64,000 nt of DNA from assembly GCF_002813445.1 (NCBI RefSeq), contig NZ_PHHD01000001.1:1984001-2048000 (forward strand), in the 5' to 3' direction. The translations under genes and the position numbers were made by a program. The notes beneath the pieces were generated by a model. It worked only from the letters and a program-made list of their open reading frames with translations, had not been told where the DNA came from and did not search any database. Source of the DNA: Pseudomonas tolaasii NCPPB 2192 (GTDB taxonomy: Bacteria; Pseudomonadota; Gammaproteobacteria; Pseudomonadales; Pseudomonadaceae). Of this stretch, positions 35,548 to 45,002 are shown piece by piece. The stretch's first letter is position 1. Each line of letters opens with the position of its first letter.

Positions 35548-37032
35548 ATGAGCGTTAGTAATCCAACCCTGATCACGTTCGTGATCTACATCGCAGCAAT
35601 GGTGCTGATCGGCTTCATGGCCTATCGCTCCACCAACAACCTTTCCGACTACATCCTCGGCGGTCGCAGCCTCGGTAGCGTGGTAACGGCCCTGTCGGCC
35701 GGTGCTTCCGACATGAGCGGCTGGTTGTTGATGGGCTTGCCGGGTGCGATCTACATGTCGGGCCTGTCGGAAAGCTGGATCGCCATCGGCCTGATCGTCG
35801 GTGCCTATCTCAACTGGCTGTTCGTTGCCGGTCGCCTGCGGGTACAGACCGAGCACAATGGTGACGCCTTGACCCTGCCGGATTACTTTTCCAGCCGTTT
35901 CGAAGATAAGAGCGGCCTGCTGCGGATTATTTCGGCGGTGGTGATCCTGGTGTTCTTCACGATTTATTGCGCGTCCGGCATCGTGGCCGGTGCCCGCCTG
36001 TTTGAAAGCACCTTCGGCATGTCCTACGAGACCGCGCTGTGGGCCGGTGCTGCCGCAACTATTGCCTACACCTTTGTCGGCGGTTTTCTGGCCGTGAGCT
36101 GGACGGACACCGTACAAGCCACCCTGATGATTTTTGCGCTGATCCTCACGCCGATCATCGTGCTGCTGGCCACCGGTGGCGTCGACACTACCTTCCTGGC
36201 CATCGAAGCCAAGAACCCCGACAACTTCAACATGCTCAAAAACACCACTTTCATTGGCATCATCTCGCTGATGGGCTGGGGGCTGGGTTACTTCGGCCAG
36301 CCGCACATCCTCGCGCGCTTCATGGCGGCGGATTCGGTGAAGTCGATCGCCAAGGCGCGCCGCATCTCCATGACCTGGATGATCCTGTGCCTGGGCGGCA
36401 CCGTGGCGGTGGGCTTCTTCGGTATTGCCTACTTCTCGGCGCATCCTGAAGTGGCAGGCCCCGTCACCGAGAACCACGAGCGTGTGTTCATCGAACTGGC
36501 CAAGCTGCTGTTCAACCCATGGATTGCCGGTGTGTTGCTGTCGGCCATCCTCGCGGCCGTGATGAGCACCCTGAGCTGCCAGCTGCTGGTGTGCTCCAGC
36601 GCCCTGACCGAAGACTTCTATAAAACCTTCCTGCGCAAAAACGCCTCCCAGCTTGAGCTGGTATGGGTCGGCCGCGCGATGGTGCTGGTGGTTGCCCTGA
36701 TCGCCATCGCCATGGCGGCCAACCCGGACAACCGCGTACTGGGCCTGGTGAGCTACGCGTGGGCCGGTTTCGGCGCGGCGTTCGGCCCTGTGGTGCTGAT
36801 CTCGGTGATCTGGAAAGGCATGACCCGCAACGGCGCACTGGCCGGGATTCTGGTCGGCGCGATCACTGTGATCGTGTGGAAGCATTTCAGCCTGTTGGGC
36901 CTGTACGAAATCATCCCGGGCTTCATCTTCGCGAGCCTTGCGATCTACTTCGTGAGCAAGCTGGGCGCGCCGACTGCAGGTATGGTCGAGCGCTTTGATG
37001 CGGCGGAAAAAGACTACAACCTCAACAAGTAA
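35548..37032 (+). CDS. putP: Sodium/proline symporter
   Basis: A 494-residue SSS-family symporter with 13 expected membrane helices. It begins MSVSNPTLITFVIYIAAMVL and carries the family block LSAGASDMSGWLLMGLPGA for sodium and proline binding. Role: sodium-driven proline uptake feeding PutA. The ATG at 35548 is the first in frame. It is divergent from putA across the GTTGCA-rich gap, so both should respond to proline through PutA. A rho-independent terminator lies 36 bases after the stop. Confidence 0.95.
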   Translation: MSVSNPTLITFVIYIAAMVLIGFMAYRSTNNLSDYILGGRSLGSVVTALSAGASDMSGWLLMGLPGAIYMSGLSESWIAIGLIVGAYLNWLFVAGRLRVQTEHNGDALTLPDYFSSRFEDKSGLLRIISAVVILVFFTIYCASGIVAGARLFESTFGMSYETALWAGAAATIAYTFVGGFLAVSWTDTVQATLMIFALILTPIIVLLATGGVDTTFLAIEAKNPDNFNMLKNTTFIGIISLMGWGLGYFGQPHILARFMAADSVKSIAKARRISMTWMILCLGGTVAVGFFGIAYFSAHPEVAGPVTENHERVFIELAKLLFNPWIAGVLLSAILAAVMSTLSCQLLVCSSALTEDFYKTFLRKNASQLELVWVGRAMVLVVALIAIAMAANPDNRVLGLVSYAWAGFGAAFGPVVLISVIWKGMTRNGALAGILVGAITVIVWKHFSLLGLYEIIPGFIFASLAIYFVSKLGAPTAGMVERFDAAEKDYNLNK

Positions 37033-37067
37033 CTTCTTCGGGTGCCGAGCACTCGTTGAGTTGAAAC

Positions 37068-37103
37068 AAAGGCCCGCGTCCTACGGATAGCGGGCCTTTT
37101 TTT
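37068..37103 (+). terminator. Rho-independent terminator of putP
   Basis: AAAGGCCCGC at 37068-37077 pairs with GCGGGCCTTT from 37090, with a 12-base loop, and is followed by a run of seven or more T residues. It ends the putP message and, read from the other side, is only weakly able to end the convergent DUF2165 gene. Confidence 0.9.
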
Positions 37104-37113
37104 GTGGCTTGAT

Positions 37114-37602
37114 TCAGTCCGAATCCGGCAGGTTAAGAAAGATCAACACACCCACAATCGCCATGTAGAACTTGAACGCGGCATCCTGGCCATTCCACTG
37201 ATGGGATTGCCACATCAGGAACCATTCGCCGCCCACCACCATGAAGCCGAAAAACCACACCACGAAGCCGAGGACCAGGCCGGTGGTGGCGAAGGCCTTG
37301 GCGCGGTTGAAGTCGGCACTGCCGGTATGCCGCGCACGCCACAACTTCAGTGCGCCCAGCACCAGCAGCAGGCCGGTGAGCGCTTCGCCAAAGATGATCA
37401 ACGCGTAGGCGCCGTGCCACACCCATGGCGCGGTAATGGCACGGTACAGGGCGGCGTTGCCCGGGAAGGTGGTGTCCATGCTCAACACGTGTTTGACGAA
37501 GGCGAAGTTGGAGCTGTAGTCCGTGATGTTGTTGAACGCGACCAGACAGGCGAAGGCGGCGAGTGAGAGCGTCAGGGCGATTTTTGCGTAGCGTGTGACC
37601 AT
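37114..37602 (-). CDS. DUF2165 family membrane protein
   Basis: A 162-residue integral membrane protein with four hydrophobic helices: about 6-24, 62-84, 102-124 and 139-156 (GVLIFLNLP). The family mark is the loop FVKHVLSMDTTFPGNAALYR and the block GEWFLMWQSHQWNGQ. The function is unknown. The ATG at 37602 begins the first helix; an earlier ATG would add a positively charged stretch with no family match. It is convergent with putP. The 188-base gap after it (37603-37790) shows nothing beyond the upstream region of vgrG. Confidence 0.82.
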   Translation of the reverse strand: MVTRYAKIALTLSLAAFACLVAFNNITDYSSNFAFVKHVLSMDTTFPGNAALYRAITAPWVWHGAYALIIFGEALTGLLLVLGALKLWRARHTGSADFNRAKAFATTGLVLGFVVWFFGFMVVGGEWFLMWQSHQWNGQDAAFKFYMAIVGVLIFLNLPDSD

Positions 37603-37790
37603 GCTTTTTCCAGTGATCCGGCGAGGTAGGGGCCCGTACGCTAGCACGGCCGTGAGACGTCTTCGACGCCCGCTACATGAAGAATTCGGCCTCGATTGTG
37701 TAGGAGCTTACTGATTTGTGCTGAGGGTGCTCAGGAGGGCAAAAAGCTGGTGCAGAATCGACCGCCCACCCCCTCGCAGAGAAACACCGG

Positions 37791-39791
37791 ATGTTCGCTC
37801 CTGCCAATCAAAGTGCGTTTAATCTGACCCTCGATGGGCAGCCCAGTGAGCTCAAGGTGTTCGAGTTCAATGGCACCGAAACCATCAGTCAGCCCTATAG
37901 CTTTGACCTTGAACTGGTCAGCGAGCAGCCCGACCTTGACCTGGAAAGCTTGCTGCATCGTCAGGTGTATCTCGGTTTCGATGATCAGGGCCACGGCGTG
38001 CATGGTCTGGTTTACCAGGTGGCGCAGGGCGACTCCGGGCGGCGTCTGACGCGCTATCAGATCAGCGTCGTGCCGCAGTTGGCCTATCTGGCACACAGCA
38101 GCCATCAGCGGATTTTCCAGAACAAGACGGTGCCGCAAATTGTGGCGCAGGTGCTGGTGGGGCAAGGGATTCAGAGTGACGCTTTCGATTTTCGCCTGAG
38201 CGGCACGTATCCCGTTCGCGAGTATTGCGTGCAGTTTGGTGAGACCGATCTGGCGTTCATTCAGCGGCTGTGTGCCGAGCTGGGCATTCACTACCACTTC
38301 CAGCATTCACCCAAAGGCCACCTGCTGGTGTTTGGCGATGACCAGACCGTATTTGCCCAGCCTGGCCAGCCCACGCCTTACACGCCTGGCTCCGGGATGG
38401 TGGCCGATACGCCTGCCATCAAACGCTTTGCCGTGCAGCTACAGACCCGCACCACGTCGGTGAACCTGCGCGATTACGACTTTCGCAAACCGAGCCTCGA
38501 GCTGGAAAGTGCCGCGGCAGGCGAGCAGCTCCCGAAGCTTGAGGCGCAGGATTATCCCGGCCATTTCAGTGATCGGCCCCACGGCAAATACCTCGCACAG
38601 CGCGGCTTGGAGCGCCTGCGCAGCGAGTATCGGATTGCCTGTGGCGAAGGCGATGAACCGGCATTGGTCAGTGGCCGGTTCCTCAGGCTCAGCGGGCATT
38701 CGCGTGAAGACTGGAATGACTTGTGGCTGGTGACACAAGTCACCCACGCAGGCAAACAGCATCAAGTGTTGGAGGAGGCTGTCACCGAAGTCTCTGGCGG
38801 GAATGTTCGCCAGGGTTATAGCAATACGTTTGTCGCCGCTCCGTGGGACGTGATCTTTCGACCGCCGTTGCCGACGCAGCCGCGCCCAACTATCTCGGGC
38901 TATCAGAACGCGGTCGTCACCGGCCCTGCCAACAGCGAAATCCATTGCGATGAATACGGCCGGGTCAAAGTGCAGATGGCCTGGGATCGCAACGGCAAGC
39001 ACGACGACCACTCCAGCTGCTGGCTGCGCGTCGCCAGCGGCTGGGCCCATGACCGCTACGGTTCGGTGCTGATTCCGCGGGTCGGCATGGAAGTACTGGT
39101 CGGGTTCGTCAATGGTGACCTGGACATGCCGCTGGTGGTGGGGTGCCTGCCCAACGCGGCCACCCCCGTGCCCCTCGACCTGCCGGCCGACATGACCCGC
39201 AGCATTTTCCGCAGCCAAAGCACCCCCGGCGGCGGTGGCTACAACGAACTGCGCATCGAAGACCGCAAGGGTGCCGAAGAAATCTACCTGCGCGCCCAGC
39301 GCGACTGGACCCAGCATGTGCTGCATGACCAGCAGGTGCAGGTCGATAACGCGCGACGGGTGAAGGTTGGGGGTGAGTCGCACCACGAGCTGCAAGGCGA
39401 AGAGCAGCGCATCACCCATGGCAACCGCCTGACTGAGCTGAAGCAGGATGATCATCTGATGGTCGGTGGCTCGCAGCAGATGCGCGCCGGGCGGACGATT
39501 CAGATTGGCGCGGGGCAAAGCGTGGTCATCGATGCAGGCGCCACCGTCACGATTCAGGCGGGCGGGCAGTCGATCACGCTGTCGGCGGGCGGGATTTTCA
39601 GCAGTGTGCCGATCCAGATTGGCGGCGCGTCTGCGCCGGCAGCTTCCCCTTTGACGCCGGGAATCAAGGAGAAGCTGCTGACGGTCATTCCCGCACCGCT
39701 AAGCCCTGTGCAAGTCGCCAGTTTGAAGCGAAGTGCGCCGTTTTGTGAGGAGTGTGAGCGCTGCCGGAACGGGCAGTGCGACGTCGCTTGA
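37791..39791 (+). CDS. Type VI secretion tip protein VgrG
   Basis: A 666-residue VgrG. The gp27-like part is about 1-370 (FNLTLDGQPSELKVFEFNGT, then ETDLAFIQRLCAELGIHYHF). The gp5 OB domain is about 375-460 (EIHCDEYGRVKVQMAWDR and WAHDRYGSVLIPRVGMEVLV). The beta-helix needle is about 500-600 with repeats such as VVIDAGATVTIQAGG. The C-terminus is a short tail with four close cysteines (C-x2-C-x2-C-x4-C), not an enzyme domain. Role: sharpening the T6SS spike and carrying effectors. It stands alone with a DUF4123 adaptor; no T6SS core gene is in the window. Confidence 0.94.
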   Translation: MFAPANQSAFNLTLDGQPSELKVFEFNGTETISQPYSFDLELVSEQPDLDLESLLHRQVYLGFDDQGHGVHGLVYQVAQGDSGRRLTRYQISVVPQLAYLAHSSHQRIFQNKTVPQIVAQVLVGQGIQSDAFDFRLSGTYPVREYCVQFGETDLAFIQRLCAELGIHYHFQHSPKGHLLVFGDDQTVFAQPGQPTPYTPGSGMVADTPAIKRFAVQLQTRTTSVNLRDYDFRKPSLELESAAAGEQLPKLEAQDYPGHFSDRPHGKYLAQRGLERLRSEYRIACGEGDEPALVSGRFLRLSGHSREDWNDLWLVTQVTHAGKQHQVLEEAVTEVSGGNVRQGYSNTFVAAPWDVIFRPPLPTQPRPTISGYQNAVVTGPANSEIHCDEYGRVKVQMAWDRNGKHDDHSSCWLRVASGWAHDRYGSVLIPRVGMEVLVGFVNGDLDMPLVVGCLPNAATPVPLDLPADMTRSIFRSQSTPGGGGYNELRIEDRKGAEEIYLRAQRDWTQHVLHDQQVQVDNARRVKVGGESHHELQGEEQRITHGNRLTELKQDDHLMVGGSQQMRAGRTIQIGAGQSVVIDAGATVTIQAGGQSITLSAGGIFSSVPIQIGGASAPAASPLTPGIKEKLLTVIPAPLSPVQVASLKRSAPFCEECERCRNGQCDVA

Positions 39792-39831
39792 TCCCCAAAT
39801 TAACCACGAGCCTTAAAAGGAATTTGCCCCC

Positions 39832-40557
39832 ATGCCTCAACGCATGACGCCCACTGCGTGGCTGACTGAAACCCCTCTGCGCCCCGGCGAGCAACTCTTC
39901 GCAGTGCTGGGTAACGCCAGTGACGCCAAACCGCTTGGAGTGTGGCAACCCTCGGCGGCCGGTGCGTTCCCTCAATCACTCTGGGCCGGCACGGCTTATG
40001 CCGAGTGGAACGAAGTGATGCCTTACGTCGGCCTCATCGAGCCCAGCAGCCCCTTCCTCGATTGGATAGCAGCAACCGAGTCGACAGACTGGGGCTGGCT
40101 GGCGGTGTCGTCGAGCCCGCTCGAAACAGTAGTGGCGCATCTGCAAAGCCTGACCAAGGTATATTTGCCGGATGACCAGCAGGTGTTTTTGCGCTTTTGG
40201 GATGGCGCGCAGTTTTTGCCGATGTTGCAAATGCTGGGCGATGAGGCGGGAAAGGTGTTGCCGGTGTTCCAGCGTTACCTGATCAATGGCCAGGCGCTAT
40301 CGGTGACGACGGGCGCGGTCACGGCTGCCAAAACCAGCCCATGGTGGCGAGCCCCCACGCCGTTATTGGAACACCTGGCCGAGCAGTCACCGCAAACCCT
40401 GATCGACAATCTGCTGCAATGGCTCGAAGAACAGCGCCCCGACTTGTACACAGCCTTCCCGCCAACAACCTTGCAGCACAAGGTCGCTTATTTCGCACGT
40501 ACCTCGAATGTCAGCCATGAAGCGCTGGCCGATTACCTGGCTGAGGAATTGACCTGA
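39832..40557 (+). CDS. DUF4123 T6SS effector-loading adaptor
   Basis: A 241-residue DUF4123 protein. It has the early motif GEQLFAVLGNASDAKPLGVW, the core WGWLAVSSSPLETVVAHLQS and DDQQVFLRFWDGAQFLPMLQ, and a C-terminal helical part. Proteins of this family bind VgrG and load a cognate effector, which is usually encoded immediately downstream. Here the next gene, 99 bases on, is rlmJ, so the partner effector is missing from this locus. AAAGGA lies about ten bases before the ATG. It is separated from vgrG by 40 bases and is probably co-transcribed with it. Confidence 0.88.
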   Translation: MPQRMTPTAWLTETPLRPGEQLFAVLGNASDAKPLGVWQPSAAGAFPQSLWAGTAYAEWNEVMPYVGLIEPSSPFLDWIAATESTDWGWLAVSSSPLETVVAHLQSLTKVYLPDDQQVFLRFWDGAQFLPMLQMLGDEAGKVLPVFQRYLINGQALSVTTGAVTAAKTSPWWRAPTPLLEHLAEQSPQTLIDNLLQWLEEQRPDLYTAFPPTTLQHKVAYFARTSNVSHEALADYLAEELT

Positions 40558-40656
40558 GCCCAAGGGCTGTATCGACGGCATCGGCCCCGCCCGACACGCA
40601 GCCCTGCACCTTTGCCCTCGTAGCGGGTAAACTTCGCCCCCTGCGCAGGAGCAACC

Positions 40657-41493
40657 ATGAATTATCGTCACGCCTTTCACGCCGGCAACCATGCCGATGT
40701 CTTCAAACACCTGACCTTGACTCGCCTCATCGCCCTGATGTCGCGCAAGGAGCAGCCGTTTGCCTATCTCGACACCCATGCAGGCATCGGCCTGTACGAC
40801 CTGCAGGGCGACCAGGCCAACCGCACCGGTGAATACCTGGAAGGCATTGCGCGGCTGTGGGGCGAGAGCGACCTGCCGCCACTGACCGCCGATTACATGC
40901 GCGTGCTGCACGAGATGAACCCGGATGGCCAGTTGCGTTACTACCCTGGCTCGCCGGAACTGGCGCGCCGCCTGACGCGGCCCCAGGATCGTGTGCTGCT
41001 CAATGAAAAGCACCCGGAAGATGGCGTGCTGCTCAAGGACAACATGAAGGGTGATCGCCGGGTAAAAGTGCACCTGGGCGAAGGCTGGCATGTGCCGCGA
41101 GCCTTGTTGCCGGTGCCGGAAAAACGCGCGTTGATGTTGATCGACCCGCCGTTTGAAAAGCTTGATGAGATGCAGCGCTGCGCGGCGTCCCTCAAGGAAG
41201 CCGTCGGTCGCATGCGTCAGACCGTGGCGGCCATCTGGTACCCAGTGAAAGACCAGCGCATGCTGCGTCGCTTCTATCAGGACCTGGCCGGCACCGGTGC
41301 ACCGAAGCTGTTGCGCGTGGAGTTGCTGGTGCATCCGCTTGATACGCCAGACACCCTGACTGGCTCGGGCCTGGCGATTGCCAACCCGCCGTGGGGTTTG
41401 GAGGAAGAGTTGCGTGAGCTGCTGCCGTGGTTGTCCAAGAAGTTGGGCCAGACCCAGGGTGGGTGGCAGATGGATTGGTTGATTGCCGAGTAA
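40657..41493 (+). CDS. rlmJ: 23S rRNA (adenine(2030)-N6)-methyltransferase RlmJ
   Basis: A 278-residue RlmJ. It has the signature start MNYRHAFHAGNHADVFKHLT, the SAM-binding block FAYLDTHAGIGLYDL, and the catalytic DPPF motif (LMLIDPPFEKLDEM). Role: N6-methylation of A2030 in 23S rRNA. It is a single gene; CAGGAGC precedes the ATG at 40657. Its length is usual for the family. A REP pair follows the stop. Confidence 0.95.
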   Translation: MNYRHAFHAGNHADVFKHLTLTRLIALMSRKEQPFAYLDTHAGIGLYDLQGDQANRTGEYLEGIARLWGESDLPPLTADYMRVLHEMNPDGQLRYYPGSPELARRLTRPQDRVLLNEKHPEDGVLLKDNMKGDRRVKVHLGEGWHVPRALLPVPEKRALMLIDPPFEKLDEMQRCAASLKEAVGRMRQTVAAIWYPVKDQRMLRRFYQDLAGTGAPKLLRVELLVHPLDTPDTLTGSGLAIANPPWGLEEELRELLPWLSKKLGQTQGGWQMDWLIAE

Positions 41494-41514
41494 ATAGTTG
41501 CCTGCCAGAACGCT

Positions 41515-41578
41515 ATCGCGGGCAAGCCCGCTCCCACAGTTGATCGCGTATCAAGGAGGGAGCGGGCTTGCCCGCGAG
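41515..41578. repeat. REP doublet
   Basis: Arms lie at 41515-41537 (ATCGCGGGCAAGCCCGCTCC and on) and 41556-41578, with only 18 bases between. It lies between the convergent ends of rlmJ and msrA and may serve as a stop for both. Confidence 0.88.
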
Positions 41579-41588
41579 GCTTTTGGCG

Positions 41589-42236
41589 TTAGATCGGGCA
41601 GGTCACGCCCGTACCGCCAATCCCGCAATAGCCCTGCGGGTTCTTCGCCAGGTACTGCTGGTGATACGCCTCGGCAAAGTACACCGTCGGTGCCTCTTCG
41701 ATTTCCGTGGTAATCACACCCAAACCGGCCTTGGTCAGTTCGCCCTGATACGCCTCGGCACTCGCCTGCGCTGCCGCGAGTTGTTCCGGCGTGGTGGCGT
41801 AGATCACCGAGCGGTACTGGCTGCCGATGTCATTGCCCTGGCGCATGCCCTGGGTTGGGTTGTGCAGTTCCCAAAACATCTTCAACAGGTCTTCGTATTT
41901 CACTTTGGCCTGGTCATACACCACCAGCACCACTTCGCTGTGGCCGGTCAGGCCCGAGCAGACTTCTTCGTACGTCGGGTTCGGCGTATAGCCACCGGCG
42001 TAACCGACCACGGTGCTGACCACGCCATCGCGCTGCCAGAAGCGGCGCTCGGCGCCCCAGAAGCAGCCGAGGCCGAAAATCGCAAAGCCAACGTCGTCCA
42101 GGAACGGGCCCAGCAACGGGTTGCCGTTGACGAAATGCGTCTCCGGCAGATTCATCGGGGTTTCACGGCCAGGCAAAGCTTGTTCTTGAGTGGGCAACAC
42201 GTTTTTGTTCACCAGAATTTCCGAGCGCAAGACCAT
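41589..42236 (-). CDS. msrA: Peptide methionine sulfoxide reductase MsrA
   Basis: A 215-residue MsrA. The catalytic Cys58 lies in GLGCFWGAERRFW, YSEV-like residues follow (TGHSEVVLVVYD), and a C-terminal resolving-cysteine tail is GYCGIGGTGVTCPI. Role: thioredoxin-linked repair of methionine S-sulfoxide in proteins. An N-terminal stretch of about 45 residues precedes the core and is usual in the Pseudomonas form. It is a single gene on the minus strand, 72 bases from the downstream end of the EAL-domain gene. Confidence 0.95.
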   Translation of the reverse strand: MVLRSEILVNKNVLPTQEQALPGRETPMNLPETHFVNGNPLLGPFLDDVGFAIFGLGCFWGAERRFWQRDGVVSTVVGYAGGYTPNPTYEEVCSGLTGHSEVVLVVYDQAKVKYEDLLKMFWELHNPTQGMRQGNDIGSQYRSVIYATTPEQLAAAQASAEAYQGELTKAGLGVITTEIEEAPTVYFAEAYHQQYLAKNPQGYCGIGGTGVTCPI

Positions 42237-42308
42237 GAGCAGTCCTCTCAGTCAGATTGAGTTACGTAATAAGACAGACCGCCAGTGTGCCCGAGTGTTA
42301 CAGCGCTG

Positions 42309-45002
42309 TCAGGCGATTGGCCCGCGCGGGTAGCGTTTGAGCTTTTCCAGCAGCTCTGCGCCGGGGATTGGCCGGTCGAACAGGTAGCCCTGGCCCACGT
42401 CGCAACGATGGCGGCGCAGGAACGCCAGTTGCTCAGCGGTCTCGACGCCTTCGGCGACCACCTTGAGCTTGAGGTTGTGGGCCATGGCGATCACGGCCGA
42501 CGTGATTTCCATGTCGTCCTGGTTGTCCGGAATTTCGTGGATAAAGCTGCGATCGATCTTGATGATGTCGATGGGGAATTTCTTCAGGTAGCTCAGCGAC
42601 GAGTACCCGGTACCGAAGTCGTCCATGGCCAGGGTCAGGCCGAAGCTTTTCAGCTGGTCGAGTTGCTGGCGCGTGTCCTCGGTGGCTTCCAGCAGCAGGC
42701 CTTCGGTCAACTCCAGCTCCAGCAGGTTGGCCGGCAGTTGTTCTTCCTTGAGGATGGTGGCAATGGAGGCCACCAGGTCCGGGTCGGAAAACTGTTTGGG
42801 TGACAGGTTGATCGCCACCTGCAAATTGCCCATGCCATTGGCGCTCAGTTGCTTGCTCATGCGGCACGCCTGGCGCGCGATCCATTTGCCGATCGGGATG
42901 ATCAACCCGGTTTCTTCAGCCACGCTGATGAACTGGTCGGGGCGGATCATGCCTTTTTCCGGGTGGTTCCAGCGCAGCAGCGCCTCCATGCCCAGCAAGC
43001 GGCCGCTGCGCAGGCACAGCTTGGGCTGGTAGAACACGTCCAGCTCGTTCTGGGTCAGGGCGCGGCGCAGGTTGTTTTCCACAAACAATTTGTAACTGGC
43101 TTCGGCGTTCAGCGCTTCGGTGAACACCTGCACCTGATGTTTGCCGTTGGCTTTGGCTTTGTGCAGGGCCAGGCCTGCGTTGCGCATCAGGGTTTGCGGG
43201 TCGCGGCCATGCAGCGGCGCGCAGGCCAGGCCTACGGAGCCGGTGACGCTGATCAACTGGTTGTCGACGAACATCGGCTTGTCGAGGGTGGTCAGCAACT
43301 GGCTGGCAACTTGCTGGCCCGTCTCAAGGTCCGTGTCATCCAGCAGCACCGCGAACTCGTTACTGGCAAACCGCGCCAGGCTGCCGCCGGCACTCAGGCT
43401 GTTGCGCAGGCGCCGCGCGAGGCTGATCAACAGCTTGTCGCCGGTCTGGTGGCCGAGGCTGTCGTTGATACGCTTGAAATTGTCGATGTCCACCAGCAAC
43501 AGGCTGATCGGGCTGTCGCTGTCGCGGGCGAAGCGTTCATCGAGGTTGCGGATGAACGCCGGGCGGTTGCCCAGGTTGGTCAGGTTGTCGGTGTAGGCCA
43601 GGCGCTCGATGCGCTGCTGCGCGAGCTTGGTCTGGGTGATGTCTTCGTAAATGCCGATGTAGTGGGTCAACTCGCGGTTGTCGCCGTACACCTTGGAAAT
43701 CGACAGCTGGCCCCAGTAGGGTTCGAGGTTCTTGCGTCGGCTCTTGAATTCACCCTGCCAACTGTTGCTTTTGGCCAGTGAGGACGGCGCATCGAACAGC
43801 AATTCGCTGAGGTTCTCCAGCGCCGGCAACTGCGCCAGGCGGTGGCCGTGGACTTCCTCGGCGCTGTACTGGGTGATCGCAGTGAAGCTTGGGTTGACGT
43901 ACTCCACCACGCCATCGCAATTGACCAGCAGGAAGGCGTTGGCGCTTTGCTCGACGGCGCGCTGGAACAGGTGCAGGGCGCTGGTGGCGGTGCGGCGGTT
44001 GTGGTTGTTGATGACCTGGGCGAACTGGTCCGCCAGCTCGCCGGCAAAGGCGATTTCGTCGGATTGCCACGCGCGCGAGCTGCCGCTCTGTTCAAGGCAC
44101 AACACGCCGACGACCTGGCCATCTACGCGGATGCTCGCGTCGAGCATCGCGTGCACATCCTTGGCGCGCAGGCTTTCGGCCATCTCACGGGTGCGCGGGT
44201 CGCGCATGGCGTGGGTGGCGTCAATGGCGCGGCTGGATTGCAGGGCTTCCAGGTAGTCGGGGAAACTGCTGGCGTCGATGGATTCCGGCAGGTGGTGCTG
44301 CTGGTCGGCGCGGTGGTAGGCCGAGATCGGCACCAGGCGCTGGCCCTCGAGGTTCCAGATGCTGGCGCAATCGATCTGGTAGATATCGCAGGCGCTGCGG
44401 GTGATAAGCTCGGCGGCTTCCTGCAGCGAATTGGGTGTGGTGTAGCGCTGGCGCGCCAACAGCAGAATGAGTTCCTGTTGCGCGCGTACCCGTTCCAGAT
44501 GCTGCAACTGTTCCTGCTGGGCGCGCTGGTTGAGTTCCAGGGCGATCTGCAGGCGGCTGTTCTGGTTCTCCAGGTCGGCAGTCGGGGCGGTGGTGGGGAT
44601 TTCGCTGAACAGCCCGTCGACCACCATCAGGTAGCCACGCAACAGGTGACGATTGTGTTGTTTGTAGGCCTCGCCCATTTCCAGCAGGCTCAGCGGGCCG
44701 TCGTTGGTGTGCAGGGTGTAGCGCACCAGGTAATGCGGGCTCTGGGCCAGTTGCTGCTGGATCGCGTCGTGCAATTGATAGCGCGCCTGGGGCTCCATCA
44801 GGCTGGCGTAGGGCGTGCCGAGCAGGGCGCACAGTTCGACCGCCGGCAGGCCGAATTGGCGTTCGCAATTGGGGTCCAGGTACAGCAAGGCCCAGCTTGC
44901 CTCATTAAGCCGCTCGAAACGCAGCATACCGAGGCGCGAGGGCACCGGTAATTGCGTCACTACCTCGGCCGCCATACGGGCGACATCGGGTTGGCTTTTC
45001 AT
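42309..45002 (-). CDS. PAS/GAF/GGDEF/EAL cyclic-di-GMP protein, probably a phosphodiesterase
   Basis: An 897-residue cytoplasmic protein without clear membrane helices. In order: an N-terminal PAS-like domain (to about 140), a coiled linker, a GAF domain (about 195-325), a PAS domain (about 345-460), GGDEF (about 470-625) and EAL (about 640-890). The cyclase motif is degenerate (SNEF in ARFASNEFAVLL, about residue 548). The EAL domain keeps EALLRW (about 671), ELTE and DDFGTGYSS. Breakdown of cyclic-di-GMP with an allosteric or structural GGDEF is therefore more likely than synthesis. The PAS and GAF domains suggest control by a small ligand or redox signal. It lies upstream of msrA on the same strand. 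Confidence 0.9.
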   Translation of the reverse strand: MKSQPDVARMAAEVVTQLPVPSRLGMLRFERLNEASWALLYLDPNCERQFGLPAVELCALLGTPYASLMEPQARYQLHDAIQQQLAQSPHYLVRYTLHTNDGPLSLLEMGEAYKQHNRHLLRGYLMVVDGLFSEIPTTAPTADLENQNSRLQIALELNQRAQQEQLQHLERVRAQQELILLLARQRYTTPNSLQEAAELITRSACDIYQIDCASIWNLEGQRLVPISAYHRADQQHHLPESIDASSFPDYLEALQSSRAIDATHAMRDPRTREMAESLRAKDVHAMLDASIRVDGQVVGVLCLEQSGSSRAWQSDEIAFAGELADQFAQVINNHNRRTATSALHLFQRAVEQSANAFLLVNCDGVVEYVNPSFTAITQYSAEEVHGHRLAQLPALENLSELLFDAPSSLAKSNSWQGEFKSRRKNLEPYWGQLSISKVYGDNRELTHYIGIYEDITQTKLAQQRIERLAYTDNLTNLGNRPAFIRNLDERFARDSDSPISLLLVDIDNFKRINDSLGHQTGDKLLISLARRLRNSLSAGGSLARFASNEFAVLLDDTDLETGQQVASQLLTTLDKPMFVDNQLISVTGSVGLACAPLHGRDPQTLMRNAGLALHKAKANGKHQVQVFTEALNAEASYKLFVENNLRRALTQNELDVFYQPKLCLRSGRLLGMEALLRWNHPEKGMIRPDQFISVAEETGLIIPIGKWIARQACRMSKQLSANGMGNLQVAINLSPKQFSDPDLVASIATILKEEQLPANLLELELTEGLLLEATEDTRQQLDQLKSFGLTLAMDDFGTGYSSLSYLKKFPIDIIKIDRSFIHEIPDNQDDMEITSAVIAMAHNLKLKVVAEGVETAEQLAFLRRHRCDVGQGYLFDRPIPGAELLEKLKRYPRGPIA

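Noticed and set aside
37791..39791. VgrG with a C-terminal effector domain
   Set aside because: The tail after the needle is about 60 residues with a cysteine cluster and no enzyme motif.
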